Of a stretch of 64,000 nucleotides of DNA, positions 11,325 to 23,091 are shown in pieces (position 1 is the first letter of the stretch; the number at the start of each line of letters is the position of its first letter). The stretch covers positions 35,810,540-35,874,539 of the forward strand of contig NC_087063.1 in assembly GCF_963678635.1 (NCBI RefSeq). Reading direction: 5' to 3'. Position numbers and translations under genes: made by a program. The stretch comes from Symsagittifera roscoffensis (lineage: Eukaryota > Xenacoelomorpha > Acoela > Convolutidae). Under the pieces are notes generated by a model. It saw only the letters and a program-made list of their open reading frames with translations. It was not told the origin of the DNA and did not search any database.

Positions 11325-11480
11325 CAAATTAGTGTAGTTTTTTCTGCCTGTGATATAAGGATTTGAAGTAAAAGTATAGCTTAAGCTGGTTAGAAATTAT
11401 AGTATTGTAGACATTTTGGACTAAAAATTGTGTAGAAAATGACCAGAAAAACTTTTAAAAAATGAAAAAAAAATTCCTTG
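11325..11480 (+). repeat. dispersed ~150-bp repeat, diverged copy
   Basis: The core AAATTAGTGTAGTTTTTTCT, then GTGATA...GTAGACATT...AAAATGACCAGAA, matches in order the repeat at 36630-36770 (AAATTAGTATAGTTTTTTCT, GTGTGATAAAA, GTAGACATTC, AAATGACTAGAA). This is the most diverged copy and lacks the 5' part seen elsewhere. Confidence 0.45.
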
Positions 11481-11967
11481 ATTGTTTTGAAATTTTTATT
11501 TCCCAACATGAAGCAAAAAAAACTACTTTTATTCAAAATTCTAGCTGAAAATTTAGTTTTAAGTTCTTCAATTAGGCATATTTTAGCTGTTGCAAGCCTG
11601 TTCGCTTGCTTTATTCGCTCGAAGTAAGACGAAATATCAAAACTTTTAAACCGGTTTTTCTCGACACTGAGAAAATTTTTGGAAATTTTTTAATGTGGTT
11701 CGAATCACGACCGAAAGGGTGTCAATATGGTATATCACTTAACTCAGTCCGATGATTATTGGTGTTACCTGATTTTGCGTGAAAAAAAACTAAAACACAC
11801 CCTAATACAAAGTTCCTCACGATTTTCAATTGTCGGGAACAATTAGCTACATTAAAATTTAGCAAAGTAAATTTCTTCTGAACATTGATTAACATGCAAC
11901 ATAAATATAACCAGTCCTACTATCAGAGGTTTCATTTTTGGCCTTGAGTCGTTTTGATGACAACAGG
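11481..11967. other. non-coding stretch before the gap, nothing recognised
   Basis: AT-rich DNA runs up to the assembly gap. I see no open frame with family features, no repeat shared with the rest of the window and no RNA gene in it. Confidence 0.5.
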
Positions 11968-12167
11968 NNNNNNNNNNNNNNNNNNNNNNNNNNNNNNNNN
12001 NNNNNNNNNNNNNNNNNNNNNNNNNNNNNNNNNNNNNNNNNNNNNNNNNNNNNNNNNNNNNNNNNNNNNNNNNNNNNNNNNNNNNNNNNNNNNNNNNNNN
12101 NNNNNNNNNNNNNNNNNNNNNNNNNNNNNNNNNNNNNNNNNNNNNNNNNNNNNNNNNNNNNNNNNNN
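11968..12167. other. assembly gap of 200 N
   Basis: Exactly 200 ambiguous bases. The round length suggests an estimated or fixed-size scaffold gap rather than a measured one. Any frame reading through it is an artefact. Confidence 0.98.
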
Positions 12168-12321
12168 AGAAGGGTAGAAGCTTTTCAAAAGTATGCAGAA
12201 GAAGTAGCCGCTAATCAAGAAAACTCATTAAGTTTTTCTTAATGCATATCTGTCTCCCTGACGTCAACGACGTCTCTTTTTAACGCAAATTGTTGCGCTT
12301 GCTCAACATAATGACGGATCA

Positions 12322-12493
12322 AATTAACATCCTCCCCCCAAGCAGACCAAGTTAAGAGCCACCCCAGCATTCAGTTCAAATTAAATTTGCTAAGCATTGC
12401 CTCTGTTTAATGCTCTTTTCTGGTTGACTGAAACTTCGAACTCATAGAATCAAGCTAACATCCTCCCCCTAAACGGCTTGGGGGGATGTTAAC
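12322..12493. repeat. TTAACATCCTCCCC direct and inverted repeats
   Basis: TTAACATCCTCCCCCCAAG begins near 12325; CTAACATCCTCCCCC recurs at 12455 and is followed after about 10 bases by its reverse complement CTTGGGGGGATGTTAAC (12477-12493). The last two can form a hairpin with one bulge. ACCAAGTTAA and AACTTGGTCC flank the blocks in opposite orientation, suggesting remains of a small inverted-repeat element. Confidence 0.5.
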
Positions 12494-12499
12494 TTGGTC

Positions 12500-14160
12500 C
12501 CATTATTGTCATGCCGCCAACAACCATATCTCTAATTTAGGTAGAAAATGTTGAATATTGGTTCAAAAATTCCTTTCCATGATTTGCAGGAAAGTTTTCG
12601 GGGCTTTTTTCATGCGTTTTGGGCTACTAGAAACGGGCAAAAAAATGCTGGTTTTTTATGACCCGAGTGGAGTTCCTAAACTGTTTTCAGCCTTTTCAAA
12701 GTTGCGCCGGTGATAATTACTCGACCGAAAGCTCATAGCCTGGAGAGGATCATAGTCGGAAGCTCATAGTCGCGACAGTTTGAAAAAGTCGTGTAATGGT
12801 CCGAAAATGAGTTGCGGCAGTCTGAAAAGTAGTTTCAATAGTCTGAAACATAGAATCAAAATACTTACGAGTTTGTGTTACGACAGTCAACAATTAAGTC
12901 GCATAAATGAAAACAGTCGTTTTAGTTTGCAAATTGGTCGCACTTTGCAGAACAGTGCGGTAGGGCGATGCGGACAAAAAAAGTTACGTGAACAAAGTAC
13001 AACTACAACGACGTCGAAAACGAACTAGGAGACGACCAAGAAGACGACTACGTCGAAAAAACGATATAAACTAGACAAACATAGAACTAGCTGGAAATAC
13101 CAGGAAATAACAAATAGAACTTTTCAGTCTCAGTAAGACAATAAATGGAAAAAAGGCAAGAGGCAGAAAAATTTTCTACGTAATTCTACTTAACAGTTTC
13201 TACCTAGTTAGAATACAGTTTCTATTTAATGACACATATAGGAAACGTCTTCAGAAAAATCACCTTGACAATGTCCCAGATATTTATGTTTTTATGAGGC
13301 TGTTTGATCGTTCAATAATTAGATTCTATGAATACCAATTAACCGTAGAACAGTCAAAACGAGCCAAAACCTTCAAGAAAAAATTGAAATTTAAAAGCGC
13401 GTTTGGCGAAACGGTGCAGTCACTAAGTTCAAGATCAAAAATTCGGATGTTCAAGCGCCGATTCCGACAAACTTTTTCGGTATTTGATTAACCCGAAATT
13501 GGGTGAATATGTCGAAGTTGAAATCGGATGACTCGGTTGAGCCAAAAGAGAAGGGGATGCATTGATAATCAGTTTTTTTGAAACACTTGTTTTGAAACAC
13601 GTAGTCATAGTTTGATGTTGCTACTGCACCCTTTCAGGAAACTCGGAAGTTTACTAGGGTCGTAGACCGCAACCAACTTGGAAAGGTTTTTGTCAAGTTT
13701 GCTATAAAAAGGTTTTTTATAATGTGACACTCTTTGCCCGGAAACTCACTGTTTCGATCAAGGTTTCGGCGTTTTTTTGGACATCCTGGAATTTTTCATT
13801 GGACTTGGGGTATCTGTTGAAATTCGATGTTTGAAACGAGCGTTTGCACCATGATCTAGAGTTTTTTTTGTCACAAAGATTTCCATTGTTAACACGAACT
13901 CGATAGCAATAACAACGACACTTCGATCTCGCATATCTAAAATGAGCAAATTATCAATCAAGCAATATTTGTGTAGATTTGTGTAATTGATGTGAATTTT
14001 GTCTCTAATATACTGCTCGAAAAAATTTGGGTCTAATTGCTAGTTGCGTGGCCTTATCGATTTAATCCCTCCTATTGAAATCTTATCAAATTAGTTCGGT
14101 CACTAACTAGCCTCGCAATTGCTCGGACAATTTTTGTTCAGTCAAAAGCAACAGCATTTT
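12500..14160. other. non-coding stretch with a CGAC-rich patch
   Basis: From 12720 to 13070 the sequence is rich in CGAC, AGTCG and GTCTGAAA words, ending in a patch (12999-13065) that can be read as an Arg-rich or an Asp/Glu-rich peptide depending on frame. No start, domain or splice pattern supports a gene. The rest, including frames near 13294 and 13758, shows nothing recognisable. Confidence 0.45.
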
Positions 14161-14164
14161 TGAT

Positions 14165-14310
14165 TTAAGATAGCCGGTTGTTAGAAGCACTGAAGGTTTC
14201 GACCATAGTCTTAGAAAATTTTTTTTCCAATTTTGTGTTTTTTTTCTACGTGGTGTGATGAAAAAACTTGAACGAAAAAAAAAGAAGTTAGGCATACTTG
14301 ATAGTTATAT
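14165..14310 (+). repeat. dispersed ~150-bp repeat copy
   Basis: GATAGCCGGTTGTTAGAAGC, TTCGACCATAGTCTTA and TTTTTTTCTACGTGGTGTGA appear in the same order as at 24165-24310, 36545-36715, 45425-45595 and 55490-55650. The family has no coding content and no recognisable RNA polymerase III boxes. Confidence 0.65.
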
Positions 14311-14370
14311 TAAAAAAAACAAATGGGAAACAGTTTTTGTAGAACAATTGCCGGAGAAACAAAAAAATTG

Positions 14371-14650
14371 TTATTACTATTTTTTTAATTTTCAAAACTT
14401 TTCATTTTTTTTTGCAGAAATTTTGTTAAAAACTTCAAAAATTAATTTAATTCAAGTAAACTAAGTTTTCAATGCCTAAAGTAAGCATGAATCTGCTATT
14501 CTAAGCCTAGAATTACTATTTTTTTAATTTTCAAAACTTTTCATTTTTTTTGCAGAAATTTTGTTTAAAAACTTCAAAAATTAATTTAATTCAAGTAAAC
14601 TAAGTTTTCAATGCCTAAATTAAGCATGAATCAGCTATTCTAAGGCTAAA
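14371..14650 (+). repeat. 139-bp tandem duplication
   Basis: The block ATTACTATTTTTTTAATTTT through AGTTTTCAATGCCTAAA and CTATTCTAA occurs at 14373 and again at 14512 with only a few differences. The poly-T and TTTGCAG stretch makes it look intron-like, but no flanking exon is evident. Confidence 0.85.
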
Positions 14651-16944
14651 AGCTTAAATTATTAGCCCGAACTCAAAGACCAAAATCAAAAACTTCAAAC
14701 CAGTGTTTCTAATTCGTAGCAACTGAGCTAAATGACAAATGAGTGAGCTTTAAATCAAATTTGAGTTTTTCATCAATAACCTCTCAAAAAATCTATGATT
14801 AAAATCGATCTGAATTTATTATATTAATGAAAAAACTTTGAGGATTACAATTCATTTTTGCTAGAAATGCGGGAGGGGTTTTAGTGGGGACGGGGAGAGT
14901 GGCATTATCATAAATGGGAGAGGTTGTTAATTGCATGAGGCTTTTAGAAGTTTCAATTTTTTTTATTAAGGGTAGTTGGTTTAGAATTCGAGTAGGCCGT
15001 ATCTAATGCGTAAGCTTGTTCAACTAACTTTTCAGCATTTTCTTTGGAGATTAGTATCCATTATAATTAATTATGAATGGATTTAAATCAGTTTGAACTT
15101 TTCAAACAAGAATTTTCCATAATAGATTTATAATCCAATTTGACGGCTGAAAGCTTCAAGATAATCCATTATAATGGAAATTTTCTTCTAACAGAAATTT
15201 GCTGTCATCGACTTCTTCTTACGAAACTACGAAACTTCTGTGCGACTTAGAAACTCGTTGGTTGGTTTTTTCTTATGGTTGAAGAATGTTTATACAGTCT
15301 AGAGTACTTGGAATGCAACTCTTTTGACACTTACAATTGAGGAAGCTCAAATTTTGCAAGAAGTTAGCAGGTCTTACATTCTTCTGCTCAGAATTCATAA
15401 GCATGCAAATTTCTTGTCAGAGTCATGCAGCATTTCCATTCTCCAGCCGTGTGCTTGAGAATGCAAAATCTTGAAAAGTTCTGCTGTGGAGCTTAGTCGT
15501 GTAGACACTAACTGATGACGTTTATATCATTTGACAAATTTATCGGACAATATCCAAAATTTTCCAAATAATTCTGACCCTGAGACACTGAAATGGCGCT
15601 AAAACTGCAATCGAATTTTCAGAACTGCATTTGAATGGAGAAATGAGCAATGCAAAACGATTGCACTTTTTCGGAAAAATTCATTTTGCCCTAATTCAAG
15701 AGCACAATTGGAAAAAAATTTCACTCAACGACGATTTGCTATGAATTTTTATATTTGCTATTTAATAAGTTGTCCGATAAATTTGTTCAAAGCTGTAGTA
15801 AGTCCATTAGTGAAAAAAAAACATTGGCAAAAAGGCTTTGCTAAAACTTCCGTTGGTTTCAGCTATTTTTCTTCAGAATCTCAAGTTCACGATCATTTCA
15901 CTTAGGTTCTTTTTTCTCAGTGAGAAACAAATACAGATTAACAATTAAATTCTGACTCCTACGGACTCTACAGGAAGCCCCGGTTGTTAATTTGCTTTTT
16001 CCGAAATGAACTGAAAGACCCTTAAATCAAGTACTAGTTCTTAATTCGGAAGATTCAATTATTTACAAGAATATGGCCGTTCTGCTAATCAAGAGATTAT
16101 GAAGCTGAATATAACTCAAGGGGGATTGACTTGGAGTTGGAACACCTCTTTGAGTTGAGCGACTTAATGGCACTTGTTCTTAGCCTGATCAAATTTACAG
16201 AACCATTGTTCATATTTGACATTTGGTCACCCAATTAACTTGGCAAATTTGAGGTCAACGATTTCTAAGTGATTCTATTATAATCGGCGACATTTGGAAA
16301 ATAAAGTTTTACTTTGAACTTGTTCGGACACTTCAAACAGACCAGCAGCAATCCAAAACAATGCTATATCATCTCTCAATCGCAAGTTCAAGCGGGCTAT
16401 ATCATATTAATTTTTTAAGTGTTATTGTTCCGCTTTCAAAGAAAGTGTGGAATATTTATTTTATTTTGGTAGGGTTGAACCGTTTAGGTATACCTCTGGG
16501 AAAACGATAAAGATAGAAAGTGTAAAATATATGCAATGTGTTTTTTTTGCCACGGGGCCTTGAAAGTTTCCAAGTAATATTCCATGTAACGCCGCCAATG
16601 ATAATCACTAATCTAAATGCAAATTGATAGCCAATTTTAAACCAGGTGCAATATGAATTTGAACAAACAATGAAACAGTCTGGTAGCATCCGGACTACTT
16701 TCAACATCAGATATCAGAGTTATATTTTTCGGATATCTGTAAATATTTCTCCCTCTAATGCAATAGGGGGAGAGAGATTTGTTACTTGTCGTATATGCTT
16801 AGCAGTTATGTACCATAGGAGGGGGTTAGTGGGTGGTTAAGGAGATCCCTTCTCTCAAATGCAAACTCTGATAGCTATACCAAATGAAAAAGACTGAAGT
16901 ATTTAATAAAAAAAGACATCCGTTTCTAGCTTAGTAAATAATCC
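14651..16944. other. non-coding stretch with a palindrome cluster
   Basis: No gene is seen. Two short palindromes built on ATCCATTATAAT occur at 15056-15082 (ATCCATTATAATTAATTATG then AATGGAT) and 15165-15178 (TCCATTATAATGGA, perfect). A stretch at 16420-16455 (GTTCCGCTTTCAAAGAAAG) resembles 20449-20480. Short frames here show no family features. Confidence 0.45.
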
Positions 16945-18620
16945 CCCATGGCTTGTTTTATTTGTACACAAAACATTTGGCCAACCACATTTGCATGTCA
17001 TTGAAATCTTTAGCTCGGAATAAAGACGCTGAAATGGATTTAAAAACTAGGCGCAGGGGTGGTTGTTAGAAGAGGGCAGTTTTTTGTTATTTTTTGAAAG
17101 TAGACCAATTAGGCTTTCTGAGCTATCTTTGTTTATTTAAAAATTTATTCAAGTCCGCAGTCAATATTTTATCAAATTGTACCAAAAGAGCCTTCGTTGG
17201 ACTTTTTTGGAGTCATTCTCAAAATCATATATAAATTAAATAAACATTAATGTGAGCATTCATTTTGCGCAGTGCATCTTAAATGTTCAAACTTACTAGA
17301 TTCCGTTGAGGAAAATTATAATTTAGAAACAATATCTGAACTCCAAACGCTAAACCGTTTTTGGAAGAGAATGACAAGTTGGTCTCGTTTTAGCGCCAAA
17401 ATGAAATGGACTAGGAGGACGGACCAGAAGGAATCAAACAACAGAGGGCGTCTCAATTGTTTGTGTGTGCGCGTGCGTGTGTGTGTGTGTATGTGTGTGT
17501 GCGGATGATGTAGTTTCTAATAACAGTTCTAAAATGATGATTGAAATTATAGTTTTGACAAAATGGCAACTTTTAAGCGCAAAACTATTTTATAAAATAT
17601 CTTTTTCCAAATAAAAATTCTCAGACTAAAAAAACAACGACAGGTGGTTGCAGTGCACTTAGCACTGATTGCAGGGAAAACAGATTTAAAACAAAAGAAA
17701 AAAAAATATATTCCATTTTCCCCCAAAATTTTGTGTTTGTCTGTTTTCTGTGAAGGGCTATTGAAGCAAGCATAGAATGCACATATAATACATTGTTAAG
17801 ACAGTGCTGATTCAAGTTGTCTGGAGAAAACGGTTACAATTAGAAGCATGAAAGCGGCAGTTTCTCAAAGTGTGTGAGAAATTAGGTAAAAGGAGATCAG
17901 AACAAAAATTGCCGAAAAATTTTGCAAAATTTTCATGTTGCAATTTGATTAGCAAAATTTTGGTCTAAACTTCAACTTCAAAAACGGTTACTTTTGGCAG
18001 CAAAATTAAACAAAACTACAGCAATTGCCGAAGAATTTATGGGGGAACGCGTCTCCAAAAAATTGCACAAAGCGCTTAAAAATTGCTTTTGACTTAAGAA
18101 AAATGGTATTTCATTTAAGAAAAAGAATTTTTCTGTCATCCAAATAAAAATGAAATGACACAAAACTGAGATGTTTAAATCCTCCTGAAACTCTCTGATG
18201 CTACTTGAGAGATTCAATTTGATTTAATTTTGTCATCAGTTGACCCCGTTGATTTTGTGTAATTTTTGATTAACTGAATACAACCAAAAAAATTCATTTA
18301 AAAAAAAAATTCGGTTGCAAATTTAGCAAAACAAACTCATCAAAAGATTCTTTCATTTTCAATTGAGGCTGTATAAATGCTGATTTGTGTAACATCTGTA
18401 GTTTGAGTAATTTCGGCAATCAAAAAAAAAGTTTTTTAAATTTTTTTTCATAAGGTACACACATGTTCTCTACATGAATGATTGGGTTACACTTGTTTTT
18501 GTTGAACTACTAACTTAAATCTTATTCTAACCACTTTGAACGTTTTGAAAATGAACAGATGTAGCTATTTGTTTGCTACGAAGGTGCAATAGATTTTCTT
18601 GCTGCAACGCATGTAAAACT
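16945..18620 (+). repeat. 1.67-kb tandem duplication, first copy
   Basis: GGCCAACCACATTTGCATGTC at 16979 recurs at 18650, and the match continues to GCTACGAAGGTGCAATAGATT (18575) against the same phrase near 20250, a period of about 1,671 bases. The copies differ at several percent of positions and by small indels. Non-coding throughout. It includes a GT-rich microsatellite at 17460-17503. Confidence 0.85.
17460..17503 (+). repeat. GT/GC microsatellite
   Basis: The stretch is an interrupted (GT)n run with CGCGTGCG and ATGTG interruptions. Its duplicate at 19137-19170 has a different length, as expected for replication slippage. Confidence 0.85.
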
Positions 18621-20296
18621 AGTCTTGTTTTATTTGTTCACAAAAAGTTGGCCAACCACATTTGCATGTCATTGAAATCTTTAGCTCGGAATAAAGACGC
18701 TGAAATGGATTTAAAAACTAGGAGCAGGAGTGGTTGTTAGAAGAGGGCAGTTTTTGTTATTTTTTGAAAGTAGACCAAATAGGCTTTCCGAGCTATCTTT
18801 GTTTATTTAAAAGTTTATTCAAGTCCGCAGTAAAAATTTCCTCAAATTGTACCAAAAGAGCCTTCGTTGGACTTTTTTTGGAGTCATTCTCAAAATCTTA
18901 TGTAAATTAAATGAACTTTAATGTGAGCATTCAATTTGCGCAGTGCATCTTAAATATTCAAATTTACTAGGTTCATTTGAGGAAAATTATAATTTAGAAA
19001 CAATATCTGAACTCCAAACCCTAAAACGTTTTTGGTTGAGAATGTCAAGTTGGTCTCGTTTTAGCGCCAAAATAAAATGGTTTAGGAGGACTGACCAGAA
19101 GGAATCAAACAACTGAGGGCTTCTCAATTGTTTTTGTGTGCGTTTGCGCGCGTGTGTGTGTGTGTGTGTGAGGATGATGTAGGTTCTAATAACAGTTGTA
19201 AATTGATGATTGAAATTATACTTTTGACAAAAAGGCAATTTTTAAGCGCAAAACTTTTTTTTAAATAAAATTTCGTTTTCCAAATAAAAATTCTCAGACT
19301 AAAAAAACAACGACTTAGCACTGATTGCAGGGAGAACAAATTTAAACATAAGAAAAATAAAAAAAAATCAAATCATTCCATTTTTTCCCAAAATTTTTTT
19401 GTGTTTGTCTGTTTTCTATGAAGGGCTATTGAAGCAAGCATAGAATGCACAAATAATACATTATTAATACAGTGTTGATTTAAGTTGTCTGGAGAAAACG
19501 GTTACAATTAGAAGCATGAAAGCGGCAGTTTATCAAAGTGTGTGTGAAATTAGGTAAAAGGAGATCAGAACAAAAATTGCCGAAAAATTTTGCAAAATTT
19601 TCATGTTGCAGTTTGATTAGCAAAATTCTGGTTTAAACTTCAACTTCAAAAACGGTAATTTTTGTCAGCAAAATCAAACAAAAACTGCATCAATTGCGGA
19701 AGAATTTATGTGGAAACGCATCTCCAAAAAATTGCACAAAGCGCTTAAAAATTGGTTTTGACTTAAGAAAAATGGTATTTCATATAAGAAAGAGAATTTT
19801 TCTGTCGTCCAAATAAAAATGAAATGATACAAAACTGAGATGTTTAAATCCTCCTGAAACTCTCTGATGCTACTTAAAAGATTCAATTTGATTTGATTTT
19901 GTCATCAGTTGACCCCGTTGATTTTGTGTATTTTTTGATTAACTAAATACAACCAAAAAAGTTTTTTTTTTGTAAGAAAAATTTCGGCTGCAAATTTAGC
20001 AAAGAAAACTCATCAAAAGATTCTTTCATTTTCAATTGAGGCTGTATAAATGCTGATTTGTGTAACATCTGTAGTTTATGTAAATTCGGCAATCAAAGAA
20101 AAAGAGTTTTTTTAAAATTTTTCATAAGGTACACACATGTTCTGCACATGAATGATTGGGTTACACTTGTTTTTGTTGAACTTCAAACTTAAATTTTATT
20201 ATAACCACTTTGAACGTTTTGAAAAAGAACAGATGTAGCTATTCGTTTGCTACGAAGGTGCAATACATTTTCTTGTTGCAACGCATATGTAAAATT
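18621..20296 (+). repeat. 1.67-kb tandem duplication, second copy
   Basis: This is the partner of 16945-18620. The GT-rich microsatellite lies at 19137-19170 and is shorter. Frames on either strand do not stay conserved between the copies, which argues against coding function. Confidence 0.85.
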
Positions 20297-20707
20297 GGTC
20301 GCCCAAAATGAAAAAAAAATTTGTTACTTTTTGATTATCTTAAGTTTAATCGATTAGCTTTCTTATTGACGAAGTTGTAGTCCAGATATCATTAGTTATT
20401 TGTAATCGTTTTTCTCGCTGCAGTTTTTTTGCTTTATTTATAGCGGCTATTGTTCCGACTTTCGAAGAAAGTGAGGAATACATATTCTCTGGGTGTTTTA
20501 GACCAATTTTAGAAAAATTGACTGAATATATCGATCCGCAAACCTTTGGATTTTTAGGCGAGTATTAGAATTTTTGAGCGAGTCAAGCTATTTGGTCTTT
20601 TTAATTCAATAAACGACTCAAATTTCACTATGTGATTATATCAGCCTACAATTCTTAGTTTTGCCGATATTTAAATAACCAAGAATTTTTCGAGACTAAT
20701 TATTGAG

Positions 20708-20751
20708 CAGTCGGGTCGGAACATTCAGGGCTTCGCCCAGATACGAGCAGT
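20708..20751 (+). repeat. left arm of a ~40-bp inverted repeat
   Basis: CGGAACATTCAGGGCTTCGC and the following CAGATACGAG are the reverse complement of 21755-21793 with few mismatches. The inner part AGGGCTTCGCCC is itself a snapback sequence. Together the arms bracket 1.09 kb without coding sequence, so this may be a non-autonomous DNA transposon. Confidence 0.55.
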
Positions 20752-21735
20752 ATTTTTATTAAGTATACCCATTTTGAATCGCAAATAAGCCAGATTAAAT
20801 TATTGCAAATAGTGAAATTCCCATATTAACAAACATTACAAACTGATTCATTGCAATTCAAATCCTGCCTTAAAAAATATAGTATTACAGATTCAGTTAC
20901 GGTCGATTATTGAAACTCATAATTTACGAGGCCAAATGCGATATTATGATGTGCACCGAATGATAAAGTCGTGTCTTTCAAATCCCGAGACAAGCCTTTA
21001 AAGACTACAAAACTCTAAGAAAAGCGATACGCTTACATCAAAATGAGGATACCGCGACAACTCAATCAATGACATGTCAAAAGATTTTACCTCTGTGGAA
21101 TGTTTCGCAATCGAAGCGTTGCGTAATCTTTCAAAACTGAAGTAACGCTAGTTTTATTGGCACGTCTTTTGCGTCGTGGAATCCTGAACGAGCCAACGTA
21201 GTAAAGTATTGAGGTTTCCACATTTTTTAACGGATTCTGCATTTGTTAGTGAGTTCTGCGATTTTTATTGAATTCCTCCAAGTGTAAATATACTCTGCAA
21301 TTGATCAATAGTGGATTAGGAGCTAAACTAGAACCAGTTCAATAGTGGATATTTAGGTGCTAGTTCCAAGGAATTGCAATTTTAGAACAAAAGTCTTAAT
21401 AGTTTTAAGTACAACGCAAAAAATTCCTAAATTATTTCGAAACTCAAACCGTGGACAGAATTCTTTAGTCATCCAGACATGCTTCAAATTTAAAATTTCT
21501 TTCTGGCAATCAAATTGCTTCTCAACAATTTTTATAGTGTTTAGGATGAATAAAAAAGATTTCTTTAATTTAATTTCATACTAGAACAGAACCTATTCAA
21601 GTTTCTGGAAGATGATAATTCAACTGTTGAATTGGAATGATAGAAGTCAACATTTGAGAAACACTGCAGTGATACAGATCGGCATTAAATATACATTGAA
21701 AGAAACAGCTCTTTTATGATTAATTAGAAAAAAGC
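20752..21735. other. interior of the inverted-repeat-bracketed segment, nothing recognised
   Basis: The segment between the two arms is AT-rich and holds short frames only (one at 21357-21584, plus strand) without a transposase motif or other family features. I see no gene. Confidence 0.4.
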
Positions 21736-22260
21736 AATATGCAATAGAAAAAAGACTCCTCGTATCAGGGCGAAGCCCTGAATGTTCCGACTGCCTTTTA
21801 AGTTCTATGGAGCAGAAATAACATGAAAAATTTAAATGTAATAAAACAAAATTCGAAATTTTTTTTAAAAAAATTGGAGATTTTTTGTGGAAACATCTTC
21901 TCACACGTCATATTAAGTACAAAGTGATAAATTTTGCTCCTATTAACAAATCAGTTATGGCATATAAACTTCCTTGAACCAATTTGGAACGATTTCTAAA
22001 ACGGATTAAATCTCGCTTACGCGTTAATCGCGCGTATTATATCGCGCGTTAATTGTCCCAAATTAGCCAAAACGGCAATCTTTAAAAACCCATAACTTTA
22101 CAAAATGATCACAAGTGGAATTTTTTTCTTCAAATGTAAGCTTAGGACAAGAAAAGTTTTCGAATGATATAAAAAAACTCCGCCAAAAATGGGTAGTTAA
22201 AAAGTCGAAATTGGTCTGAAAAAAAAGAAACCCGACCCGAGCGAAAATCTTTCGTAACTT
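21736..22260 (+). repeat. interspersed repeat family R, copy 1, with the right inverted-repeat arm
   Basis: From GCAATAGAAAAAAGACTCC through AGGGCGAAGCCCTGAATG, CTATGGAGCAGAAATAACAT and the ACAAAGTGATAAATTTTGCT block, this matches 60565-61060 and 62909-63400 at roughly four bases in five. The family therefore extends beyond the inverted repeat. No coding potential is seen. Confidence 0.65.
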
Positions 22261-22667
22261 TTATTACAAAAGTTGGAACAAATAGCCAATAATTAACCAG
22301 AACCTGTTAAATTGTTTACATTCATTTATATGTTTATATGTATCTAGATTCCGCAAGCAAAACTAGTCGCGTTCTCAAAATGCGGATATCCCGAGAACGC
22401 AATCGAATACATACTGTGTAATAACTGGTTCATGGATTCCGCAAACTGTTCATGTTACGGAAAATTTTGTTCTGGATTCCTTAAATTTTGCTGCTTCAAC
22501 AACTTTTTGAGCGAAACATTTACGCAGTTTTAGCTGTTTGACTCTGGAATCCTTGACATTAAAAAATAGAAAAATAAACCTGGTCTAGCCTTGTTGCACT
22601 TACAATTCAAAATTACACAGTATGGCCGGGCCTCGTAATTTTAAATGATGTCTACAACAACCTCACA

Positions 22668-22708
22668 GAGAACGCAATTCAGGTACAAATATTATGAATT
22701 GCGTTCTC
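22668..22708. repeat. perfect 14-bp inverted repeat (hairpin)
   Basis: GAGAACGCAATTCA (22668-22681) and TGAATTGCGTTCTC (22695-22708) are exact reverse complements around a 13-base loop. The same GAGAACGCAAT word also occurs near 22393. Confidence 0.8.
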
Positions 22709-22724
22709 AAATGATTTTTAATTA

Positions 22725-22909
22725 GATCTTGCAAAAATAAAGGGTTCCTTTTGAAACTTCTAGTTTTGCGTTAAGTACCTCTCCTCAAATGATTGATGAC
22801 GATTGCAACTCTGGCGGAGGTCTCTTTTGATCAATTACCAGGTTAAAGTTAATTTTAAAAAATTTTGACATTTTAGATTGTGCTCTACGGATGTTTCGAC
22901 TGTGAAAAT
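22725..22909 (+). repeat. ~185-bp direct repeat, first copy
   Basis: ATCTTGCAAAAATAAAGGG through ATGTTTCGACTGTG is repeated at 23092-23275 with about one in twelve bases changed. The copies are 367 bases apart. No coding content. Confidence 0.85.
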
Positions 22910-23091
22910 TAAATACAAGAAGAGTAAAAAGCAAAACTTTGGCATCGAAAATCAGTTTGATAAATGTATATTTCTTTTTCCATTTTTCTTTCATTGCTTT
23001 TTTAGAAATATAGACTGAAAATGTGGTTCTGAAAAGCGATGTTTGAGAAAATTTTTATAAAATTTACTTTTTTCTACTACGGAAACTTTAG

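Noticed and set aside
11889-12218. Open frames spanning the N gap
   Set aside because: They are artefacts of reading through unknown bases.
12999-13065. Patch that translates as Arg-rich or Asp/Glu-rich peptide
   Set aside because: Both readings come from CGAC/GAC-biased low-complexity DNA with stops close by.
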